The position numbers and the translations under genes are program-made. The notes under the pieces were generated by a model. That model was not told where the DNA came from. It did no database searches and saw only the letters and a program-made list of their open reading frames with translations. This document shows, in pieces, positions 54,991-64,000 of a stretch of 64,000 bases of DNA (position 1 is the stretch's first letter; each line of letters starts with the position of its first letter). The stretch is from Charina bottae (taxonomy: Eukaryota > Chordata > Lepidosauria > Squamata > Charinaidae). Location of the stretch: contig JALMGJ010000001.1 in the NCBI GenBank assembly GCA_023362775.1, positions 65,172,001 through 65,236,000 on the forward strand, in the 5' to 3' direction.

Positions 54991-57057
54991 GAACCCAATC
55001 ACCTGTCACCTCCCAGAAGAACTTAATGAGCTAAGAAAGACAGGGAATGTGGCTGAACTCACAGCTCTGGGGACCTGTGAGGGTTCTTTGCTTTTCAAGG
55101 ACTGGACACACCACAGCATAGCAAATCTGTACAAAATGCTTTATTGCAGTACACACCTTCCCCAACAACAGACTATTGCTCTCCACCCATCTAGGACTTG
55201 CAAGGTGATGTTGCCATGTAAATATGTCTTTAATGCTCAGTCTTTTAGTACTTAGTTCAGCAAAATTCTGTAAGTCTGTAAAGTGGCATACAACCTTCAT
55301 CTCCTTCCAAATATTCTTACTCTAGTTGGGATGAGGTGCAGCTTCAGTGTAGTTGTTGTTCTTCTAGTTGCTACTGAGCTCATGGCAAAGCTCCCACCAG
55401 GATATGCTGCTCACCATAACTTGTGGTCCTGGCAGTTGAATAACAGTCTTGTAATAGCTGCCAATCTCCAGATGTCACCTCCGCTTCCCCGTCTGTATGC
55501 CATTTGCTGATCACCTTTCCTCCTACACACACCTCTCCACTCTGTCTTAGCATTTGCTTTTGTAAGCTAAGAGCCTGGGTAGGGTGAGGATGTCAGCACA
55601 TCCTTGAAAACGCCAGGGTTTGACTCACTTATCAGAAGCAGCTGGAATGCTAGCTTGAATGCTTGTGAGTAAAGTTGTGAGTGAGTGAATGATTGTATGA
55701 GGGAAATGGGGTGAGAAGCATTTCTGCCTGGCTGCAGCTACTTTTCCCAAGTGCAGGCAGCAATCCTAACTTCACTCCCTCACAGGAACCTGCCCACTTC
55801 ATCAGGACCAACATTTTCAAACTCCTCCCAAATAGTAAGCAAGATTGTGGCTCAGGCAACTCCATAGGACCTGTACAGTCCAAGTCCAACTCCAAGCAAA
55901 TCTGAGCAATTTTATCTGACAGGTGCCTAGAATCCTCACAGCGGCCCTGCAGGTGTTCCCGTGGCCCCTCCTTACCTTACCACTATTCAGCTCTCGTTTT
56001 TCTAGTTTGGGGAAACAGATTCAGCTTCTCTTATGGCCAGAGGCAAGAGATGGCTATCCCTTCATGCTGTTAGAACTACCATGCAGCAGATAATAATAGT
56101 CACCTGCTTCACTTCATATTCAAAATGTTGGGAGTGATCAGCCTTCTATTCTTTGAGATTCACACCTACTAAATATACACTCTTATTACCTCTATTTTTA
56201 ATCTGCCACTCATATAGTATACTTAAAATTCTGAACATGTTTACATTATCCAAACAGCAGGCTAATGGATCTCCAAAGTAGGCAGTCATGCATAATTCAA
56301 ATCAGTATCCTAAGGCTTGCAACTTCAAGTAAAAAGTGCTTCTAAATTAGATAGGGTGTGACTTTAACATGAAAAAGTGTAACTAATTTCCTTCTTTATC
56401 TGACAAATTGATGCATTTTGTAAAGAACTGACATTAATGTGCAGTATCCGTATAAAAGTGCATTTGTAAATTTCTGGTATAGGGATGAACTGCTACAAAA
56501 TAAAGTAAACATGATGGCTGTAGAACAAGTCAATGAACTCTACTCAAAGTTTAAAATATCTCAGCAAATAAAACAAAAAACAAAAGGAGATTTTAAGAGA
56601 CTACTGTACAAACTCCTAGATTTCTGGATAGCCATGGAGAAAAGCTAAAGTTCAATTCAATTCAAAAGTTCTGTAGAGCAAACAGTATGTCATTCATATA
56701 ATTTTTAAAAATCAGACCAGGCTTTTGCAAATTAACAGAGGAAGCAGAGGGGGGCAATCCAGGCTGCAACTATATTAGCAGAATTAGAAGGCATTAACAT
56801 TGTCTTCCCTGCAGCAGACCTTGTTGTAGATGAAAAACTCCACTGGTGGGAAAGGGGGAAAATAGAGACTATATTATGAATACAAACTCAAAAATCTAAG
56901 ACTGAAAAGAACTATTAGATACATAAGGAAAATAGTTACTTAACTGCTTTGATACAAAGATTGAAAAGTCACATAGTAAATTTAAAACTGTAGACAGCTG
57001 CGTGAAAAACAAAAATCCAAAAGCAACAAGAGCAGAATACCTTTTCTTAGGGCAAAG
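54991..57057 (-). other. SYT14 upstream intron, unassigned
   Basis: No exon or repeat was recognised with confidence. ORFs at 54824-55255 and 55283-55510 are short and show no domain. Confidence 0.4.
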
Positions 57058-57070
57058 TATAGTAGGTTTT

Positions 57071-57412
57071 TTTTTTTTAGAGGGGCGTGGTGGCTCAGCG
57101 GGTAACACGCCAGGCTTGTTGATCGGAAGATTGCAAGTTCGGAGGTTCGAATCCCTAGCCCTGCGTGCGGAGTGAGCTCCTGCACTAGCTCCAGCTCTTG
57201 CCAACCTAGCAATTCGAAAGCATGCACATGCAAGTAGATTAATAGGTACCACTTCGGTGGGTAGGTAACAGCGTTCTGCGCGCGTCATGCGGCCACATGA
57301 CCATGGAAGCGTCTTTGGACAACGCTGGCTCTTCGGCTAACAAACGGAGATGAGCACCGGCCCCTAGAGTCGGACACGACTGCACAAATGTGCAGGGGGA
57401 ACCTTTACCTTT
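57071..57412 (+). mobile_element. Sauria-type SINE, copy 4 (first of a same-site pair)
   Basis: Complete SINE preceded by a T-run; 13-bp duplication tatagtaggtttt at 57058-57070 and 57413-57425. Confidence 0.94.
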
Positions 57413-57425
57413 TATAGTAGGTTTT

Positions 57426-57737
57426 ATGAGGGCGCGATGGCTCAGTGGTTAAGACACCAGGCTTTGTCGATCGGAAGGTTGGCAGTTCGAGACCGAGTGC
57501 CATGTGACGGAGTGAGTTCCTGCACTCGCCCCAACCTAGCAATTCGAAAGCATGCAAATGCAAGTAGATAAATAGGTACCACTTCCGTGGGATGGTAACA
57601 GCGTTCTGCGTGTGTCATGCCGGCCACATGACCACGGAAATGTCTTCGGACAGCGCTGGCTCTTCGGCTAAGAAACAGAGATGAGCACCTCCCCCTAGAG
57701 TCAGACACGACTGTGCAGGGGAAAGCCTTAACCTTTT
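57426..57737 (+). mobile_element. Sauria-type SINE, copy 5 (second of a same-site pair)
   Basis: A more divergent copy (A box atggctcagtggttaag, B box decayed to agttcgagaccga, shortened body). Its flanking 13-bp repeats are the same tatagtaggtttt (57413-57425 and 57738-57750), so two SINEs share one target. Confidence 0.92.
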
Positions 57738-57750
57738 TATAGTAGGTTTT

Positions 57751-58873
57751 AAGTTTCCCAGAACATTTGTTTTATACTGAAGTTTCAGTAAAAACAATAA
57801 AAAATAAGGTAGGATGAAAGCCAATTGCTTCAGTACATGATAAAAAAGAAGAGTTTAGATGGGAAAAATTATATGATCCATCCTTTGTAAATGCTTCTTT
57901 GTCCAGACAATGTATGAATTAGCTCTCACCACCACCACCCACACACTATTTGCAATTTAATTAATAGAAGATAAATTCAGATCAGCCAGCCATTCAATTC
58001 CTAAGGTTTCTACATGAAAAGAGGTCATCTGGAACTCCTCCTCAACCATGTCCAACTTGCTGGTCCACCAACAAAAAATGCATGACTGGTGTCCATTTAA
58101 AGGGGGCCACTTTTATGAGCATAAGGTTTTTCCTCAAAAAGACAGGAACTCTTACTGACCAGGGCTCCCATTCTTGTGTTACACATCCTTTATGCAATCA
58201 TACATCAGGAGCATCACCAGCACACATGGCAGTATCTAGCATCTGGGCTAATTCTGTACATTCCTACAGCGTCTTATTTGCATTGTTCTTATGGATATAA
58301 AACACTTTAATAATGTTTTAAAAAACACCCTAATCTGCTTTTTTCAGATAATTACTACTGTATTTGGAAAACCTATATGGATCTGAGGTAAGAAAAATCT
58401 TCTTCCTACACATACACAACTCTGCAGTTCCTTTGAGAAAGAACCTTATTATAAAGAAAGGGAAATCTCAGACATACCTTCCTGGCATATTCTTTTTGAT
58501 TCTAGTCTCTCCACAATTAAAGTAGAATTGAATCCCGCCTTTGCACTGTAATAATCATGGTAACACATAGGCAGGGCCCAAATTCTCTGAGTTAGTCCTA
58601 TCTGATGGCTTCTTCCATTATTCACCACCTGCTCAGCCAAATCCTACATAGGTCCAGGAGACATTTCTCTCTGTTGAAGATATCTTTAAGACTTCATTTT
58701 TCCTCTTAGATTTCTTAATTATTTGAGCCATGGAGATTCTCAAGGGAAAAATGAGGCAACTGTAGCTACTAGAGCTTTAGATTCAATTCCAAAAAAAATT
58801 CTTAGGTTCACAAATATACTACCATCTGCAACTTTTTAAAGCAGCCTCACTGAATCCAAAGCTTGGTAGCTAT
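57751..58873 (-). other. SYT14 upstream intron, unassigned
   Basis: No recognised features. Confidence 0.45.
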
Positions 58874-58881
58874 ATATAAGC

Positions 58882-59306
58882 CAGAGCTTTCCAAACTTTT
58901 CATGTTGGTGACACACTTTTTAGACATGCATCATTTCGCGACACACTCTTACAGCTGGGCACAAGGCAGGCACTAGGACCTGAGTGGAATCACAGCTGGT
59001 TTGGAGGCAGCAAGGCACAAGGCAGGCACTAGGACCTGGTGGAATCCTGGCAGGGCAGGTTTGGAGGCAGCAAGGCACAAGGCAGGCACTAGGACCTGGT
59101 GGAATCACAGCTGGTTTGGAGGCAGCAAGGCACAAGGCAGGCACTAGGACCTGCGCAGAATCCTGGCAGGGCAGGTTTGGAGGCAGCAAGGCACAAGGCA
59201 GGCACTAGGACCTGCATGGAAGCGAGGAGGCGGCAGCAGCCGCGACACACCCAGACACTGCAGCCGACACACTAACGTGTCCCGACACACAGTTTGGAAA
59301 GCTCTG
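58882..59306. mobile_element. hAT non-autonomous element with internal minisatellite, copy 3 (expanded)
   Basis: CAGAGCTTTCCAAACT ... AGTTTGGAAAGCTCTG with a perfect 8-bp duplication atataagc (58874-58881 and 59307-59314). It holds five internal units built on ggcacaaggcaggcactagg, against three in the copies at 17.9 and 23.2 kb. Confidence 0.94.
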
Positions 59307-59314
59307 ATATAAGC

Positions 59315-61919
59315 AATGAAGTCTCTGTGCTCCCTGTTCATATATTTTGCAATGCTACCTTCTATATTTGGAAGATCCCATCCATTATCTCCCCTGAAAA
59401 CTGCTTCTTCCTTTAAATCACCCTCAAAAGCCTTCTTTTATTTGTAATGTCACCCTTTCATAGTTCCTTTATTTATTTCTTTATGGGATTTAAATAGGAC
59501 TATTTATTGATTTAAAAGCTCACATAAAACAAAATACCCAAACTATTATACATCCATCACTTACATGCTGTCTTATTAGAATATAGTCCCATGACTTGCT
59601 ACATAAAGTAGAAATTACAAAAACGTCTTTTCCCTTTAACCCTGGCATCTAGGGTGGGTGGGCAGCATCATGACTAAAAAGGATAAAATTTAATCTCCTT
59701 ATATATTCATCCTCACATAATATTTTATTCTGTTTTTTAAAAACCATTTTTAAATTATAATTTTGAATTTAATGTCATATCAAGTATGGCTCTCTGACAC
59801 TGGAAGGGCCAAAAAAAACACACCCTCAAATGAAAATCTAAGGTTTCAAATAGATTCCAGTGAATTCAATCATTCCTTAAAGTCAAATAAAATCCAAACT
59901 ATTTAAATCCTGTTGACGTTAAAAACAGCATTTTTTTGTGTTCAGAAAGGTGCTAGAAAAGAATATAATTGTTTCATACAGGATAAAAATTGACAGTTTA
60001 TATGGCAGCTTTACAAATGTCCACAAATGGACAATGTTTAGAGCACTCGTTGGAAAATACAAAACCTGAAATAGAATATTATTTGAATGCTTTCAAAATA
60101 ACTCTGACAGAAAGAAACAGTTTAGAATGTAGTAAACATTCAAATATCTGCCTGAACTTGTGGGAAAGATTTCTATAATGAAGAGATGTCACTTGCAGAT
60201 CATGTAGCTTTTTTCGTACACTGGTCAGCACTTCACCATACAGGGTTTCCATTAAGTTTTCAGAGAACCATGAACAATAACTGGGATACTGGAAAAGAAA
60301 AAGACATAGGGGGAAAAAAGGCAGAGAGGAACTAAAGAAGGAAAAAAGGGTAGAGGAATTTAGACAAAGTCCACAATGTATGTGCACAGGTGGAAGGGGA
60401 CAAAATGGGGAGGAAAAAAAAAAAAAGAGTATGGAGATAGATTGCTGAAATTTCCCTTTTTGGCTTCTTTTGTCCAACATAATTTCTCACAATTCCAACT
60501 TGTAGCAAATATTTAAATCATTTTTCCTGCAAACCTCCAATAACCTGAGTTAGATCTGTAAAAAGCTAATTCACTACAATACAGTCATATACTGCTTGAA
60601 ATTCAAAATGATTTTGTGAGTCTTAAGAACCACATGGACACTAGAGTCCTCTTCTGTTTGAAAGAAATATATTTCATAACCGCAAGCAGAGGTGAATAGG
60701 AGTATTAATGTCAAACATGTTGCTCACTTAATAGTAAAAAGAGAAGTGGGGAACGAAAGATTGCAGACATAATGATCCTTCACCACAGAATTCATGGAAG
60801 CTGACAGAGTCTTTAATCTCCCCATAAAAGCATATATTATGATAAAGTGCTTGGATGGAATACAATTCAACATGTAAACTTATCTTCAAAATCTTCAGAT
60901 CAATTACAATAAATAGGAGCTGTGCAAGTGACTTCGATGGAAGGTGATTTGCACCCAGTGTGGTAGGAATATTTTAATGTTCCTAACTATAAATACACTA
61001 CAAATACTGTACCAACCTTCTCCAAAAGCCTGCAATCTATTGTTGCTTTTACTTACACAGCTTGTAGCTAGAAGACTTCGATGCTGAATTGTTTGAAGGA
61101 GGGGGGGGGGAGAGAGTTGGAAAGAAAAAAGACACTGGGTTATGAGGAATGGTTATATTTGTGGGGTTTTTTTGCAAGTCTTTCTATTTTAAAATCTGAA
61201 CTGTCATGAAAAGACTCTTAAAAGCATTTCAGATAGCCTCCCTTTCTTGTTTGCTCTTTCATTTCATTGTCATTCTCATCAATTCTTTTTAACCAGGCCA
61301 GCTTCTGCTCCATATAATGATGATGACTGGCAAATATGCAATCAAAAGGCTGTTTCTAAAGATGAAAAGTAGCTATTTTATTAATATAGTTATTAATTAT
61401 AATACTTGTTTCTATATGTATTGTGTGTACTGTATTTCCTTTTTGGGGGAAAAAAGGATACACAATTTATATACTAATTTGTAATGCAGCCTGTCAAGAG
61501 TGATTTCATTTAAGGATTCGAATGCAAACTGAGCAAAACAATTAAAGCAGAATGCTATTTTAAACTCATTCATTTGAATTGTATGCCAGTAGACAAATTA
61601 GAAGTAAAAATATACTTTTCTTTGCTGAATTTTTGGCTATATGTTCAAGAGCAAATCTAGTTAAGATACGAATAATTATCTCAGAATACTGGAACAAGAG
61701 AGCCACCATGAGACTCAGTAATGCAGCAAACCTCATTCTTCCCATACCTCCACAGTTAAAAGAAAGACTGGGCTGCTCCAAGATGCTGCAGCTAAATTGG
61801 GAAAGGATGGTGGAGTGGCCAGTGGCCAGAGGATACGAAAGCAAAGGCAGGCTACCACACTCAGTCAAAATCTGTAATACCTGTAAGCATGAGCTTAAGG
61901 TACTTAAGCATGAACTTAA
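59315..61919 (-). other. SYT14 upstream intron, unassigned
   Basis: AT-rich. The minus-strand ORF at 60079-60480 is low complexity (Phe/Ser-rich) and not convincing. No repeats recognised except short homopolymers. Confidence 0.45.
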
Positions 61920-63940
61920 AACAAACACAGTACTTGAGTACAATGCAGTCAGTGATCAAATAATATCAATTAGACTTTGAAGACAGCTCTTTAACATGAT
62001 GATTATCCAAATCTATGCTCCAAGCACTGATGCAGAAGAAGAGGATGTTGGTGAGTTTTATGGTCAAATTCAATTTGAAATTGTATAACAAGCAAGCAAA
62101 ATGTGCTGTTTGTAATCAGAAATCGGAATGCCAAAATTGAAAATAGTTAAGGAGAAAAATGTAGTTGGATTGTATGGCCTATAAAACAGAAACAGAACAG
62201 AACAACATATCAGTTTCTGCCAATCCATTTATTTTTTCATCACTAACACAGTCTTCAAAAAACCAAAACAACACCTATTGACATGGATATCACACAGAAA
62301 TCAAATTGACTATGTTGTTGATAGAAAGAGATGGAAGAGCTCAGTCATAATAGCAAAGACATGGCCAGGGGATGACTGTGGAACAAATCATGAACGGCTC
62401 ATATACAAGCTCCAAGTCAAGCTAATGCAGAAAAAGAAAGTCAACCAATTTCCAGGTATGATCTTGAGCATTTTCAAGGAGAACACCAGGAATTGCTTTG
62501 AAGTCCTGAACCTCAGTAATAATGTACCAGAAGAACCATGGAATGAAATCAAGGACGTTGTTAAGGATGAATGTGAAACAAGACTGCAAAAGACCAAGAA
62601 AAAAAGAAAGCAAAGCAGATGTCAAAACAATGGAAACACCAAGAAAAGAAGCCAAAGCCAACAATTTCAGAGAGCTGTTAGAAGAGAGAAGAAACAGTAT
62701 TACAATGACATTTATAAAGACACTGAAGATAGAAACAAAAGATCTCTGAACTCAGGAGGTTTCAACCTGAAATTGGTATGCTAAAGACACCAATGGACAG
62801 ATATTAACTTATTCAAAGAATATCAAGCAGATGAAGGAGTATACTGACATTCTGTACAGTAGATATCAACATCCAAGATAACTTTAGAAGATATTTCTTA
62901 CTTATAAGAACCTCTACTACTAGAAGATGAAATTAGATCAACATTCTGGTCATTACCAAGTCAAAAGGCTACAGGTATTGATGGAATATCTACAGAAATA
63001 TGGCTAGCAACAGAAGAATCTGTAAAAGTTCTAAACAAAGTACCGTATTTTCCGGCGTATAAGACGACTGGGCGTATAAGACGACCCCCAACTTTTCCAG
63101 TTAAAATATAGAGTTTGGGATATACGCCGGAAAATATGGTACTCGCCGTATAAGACCTCTCCTGGCCAAGTGCAGCCGCTCGCCGGAACGCAGCCCCCAA
63201 GGAAGAGCAGGAGGACGAGCGCGGGGCGGCGTACTGCATTGGGTCCCGTCGCTCGAAGGAGAAACGCGGGGAGGGGGGAGCGAGCTCCGTTCCCTCGGAG
63301 CAGCCTTGGGAAGGGAGGGGGCAAAACGCAGTGGCTCCACGACGGGCTCCAAACTCGTCCTCCTGCTCTTCCCTGGGGGCTGCGTTCCGGCGAGCGGCTG
63401 CACTTGGCCAGGAGAGGTCTTATACGGCGAGTACGTATTTTCCGGCGTATAAGACGACACCCGGTGTATAACACGACCCCCGACTTTTGAGAAGATTTTC
63501 CTGGGTTAAAAAGTCGTCTTATACGCGGAAAATACGGTATGTCAGCAACTCTGTAAAATGAAACAGTGGCCAACAGAGGTCAGTCTACATACCAATACCA
63601 AAGAAAGGAGACTTAACAGTGTGTGCAAACTATCATACAATATCCTTAACTTCACACATCAGCAGCATCTACCACAGGTTAAAGCCCTACATAGAAAGGG
63701 AGATGCCAGATGTTCAAGTGGGCTTTAGATAAGACTGAAGAACAAGAGAGATAATTGCTGATATATGCTAGATAATTGAGAAAGTCAAAGAATACCAAAA
63801 GAAGTCAATATATGTTTCATTGATTATAGAAGAACCTTTGATTGTGCCTATCATGTCAAGCTGTGGACTGTACTTAGGAAAATGGGAATCTCAGAACAAT
63901 TCATTGTCCTTATACACATTGTCCTGACCTATACCCAGGT
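61920..63940 (+). pseudogene. RTE/Bov-B LINE: endonuclease C-terminus and RT start, broken
   Basis: In order and with frameshifts: DQIISIRL and MMIIQIYAPSTDAEEEDVG (about 61945-62055, AP-endonuclease-type strand), a decayed stretch, then SHRNQIDYVVDRKRWKSSVI, WPGDDCGTNHERLIYKLQVK (62285-62440, end of the endonuclease with the conserved GxDH-like region changed), a charged linker to 62780, and RT blocks from about 62990 to 63900 including PIPKKGDLTV, ANY-T-S and VGF-D. A DNA element (63043-63537) interrupts the RT, and a SINE begins at about 63942. The order matches Bov-B. It is a dead copy. Confidence 0.85.
63043..63537. mobile_element. Composite palindromic TA-flanked DNA element
   Basis: Ends CCGTATTTTCCGGCGTATAA and its inverted copy (TTATACGCGGAAAATACGG), flanked by TA on both sides (63041-63042 and 63538-63539). 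Structure: a 97-bp unit with its own inverted ends (63043-63139), TA, a 78-bp arm (63142-63219), 134 bp, the matching 78-bp arm inverted with one mismatch (63354-63431), TA, and a second 104-bp unit (63434-63537). The TA duplication suggests a Tc1/mariner-like or other TA-targeting mobiliser. No transposase is present. Confidence 0.85.
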
Positions 63941-63941
63941 C

Positions 63942-64000
63942 AGGGGCGTGGTGGCTCAGTGGGTAAGACGCCAGGCTTGTCGATCGATCGGAAGGTCGCA
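63942..64000 (+). mobile_element. Sauria-type SINE, copy 6, cut by the window end
   Basis: ggggcgtggtggctcagtgg followed by gtaagacgccaggcttgtcg is the SINE head. A tandem cgatcgat near 63980 is a small duplication within the head. Confidence 0.9.

Noticed and set aside
55070..55900. Possible antisense LTR beginning TGTGAGGG
   Set aside because: No matching CA end with a flanking duplication could be found.
58940..59240. Regularly spaced repeats reminiscent of a CRISPR array
   Set aside because: Tandem minisatellite units inside a hAT element with clear terminal repeats and TSD in a vertebrate genome; the spacers are not unique.
60079..60480. 133-codon minus-strand ORF
   Set aside because: Low-complexity Phe/Ser-rich translation of a purine-rich tract with no domain.

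Overview
This is vertebrate nuclear DNA, most likely from a squamate reptile (lizard or snake). It has split exons with GT-AG borders, an AT-rich intronic background, and a repeat mix typical of squamates: Sauria-type tRNA SINEs, Bov-B/RTE, L2 and CR1 LINEs, L1, 5S-derived and MIR-like SINEs, hAT elements and Penelope-like elements (PLEs). No bacterial-style genes, CRISPR arrays or genuine tRNA/rRNA genes were seen.

The one host gene is on the minus strand. Four consecutive coding exons at 35373-35108, 31946-31497, 14638-14449 and 8147-7834 encode the C-terminal half of a synaptotagmin best matched to SYT14: a linker, C2A, the C2A-C2B linker with the start of C2B, and the rest of C2B with the stop. 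All junctions keep the reading frame. Upstream exons lie beyond 64000 or were not recognised. A decayed, same-sense duplicate of part of the C2B exon lies in the last intron at about 13390-13497.

Almost everything else is mobile DNA, and many insertions can be dated relative to each other because their target-site duplications (TSDs) are readable. 1-1.8 kb: Ty3/gypsy pol remnant and a LINE 3' end. 11.7-13.2 kb: a PLE with a second PLE family nested inside it. 15.8-16.6 and 41.0-41.8 kb: two nearly identical head-to-head (foldback) PLE units, each with its own 13-bp TSD. 17.9-29.7 kb: several hAT elements with 8-bp TSDs, a CpG-rich block, CR1, L2, Bov-B and SINEs. 33.1 kb: a solo LTR. 35.6-36.7 and 53.2-55.0 kb: antisense L2. 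42.8-48.6 kb: an old LINE successively broken by L1, hAT-in-SINE and a PLE. 61.9-64.0 kb: an RTE/Bov-B LINE broken by a palindromic TA-flanked DNA element and then by a SINE.

The most unusual signal is the PLE group. Every copy that keeps the relevant end carries a hammerhead-ribozyme-like core, and the two PLE families show compensatory changes in all three stem I pairs. The two foldback units share one inversion junction, so they appear to move as a unit, yet their 11-bp central loops are exact reverse complements of each other.
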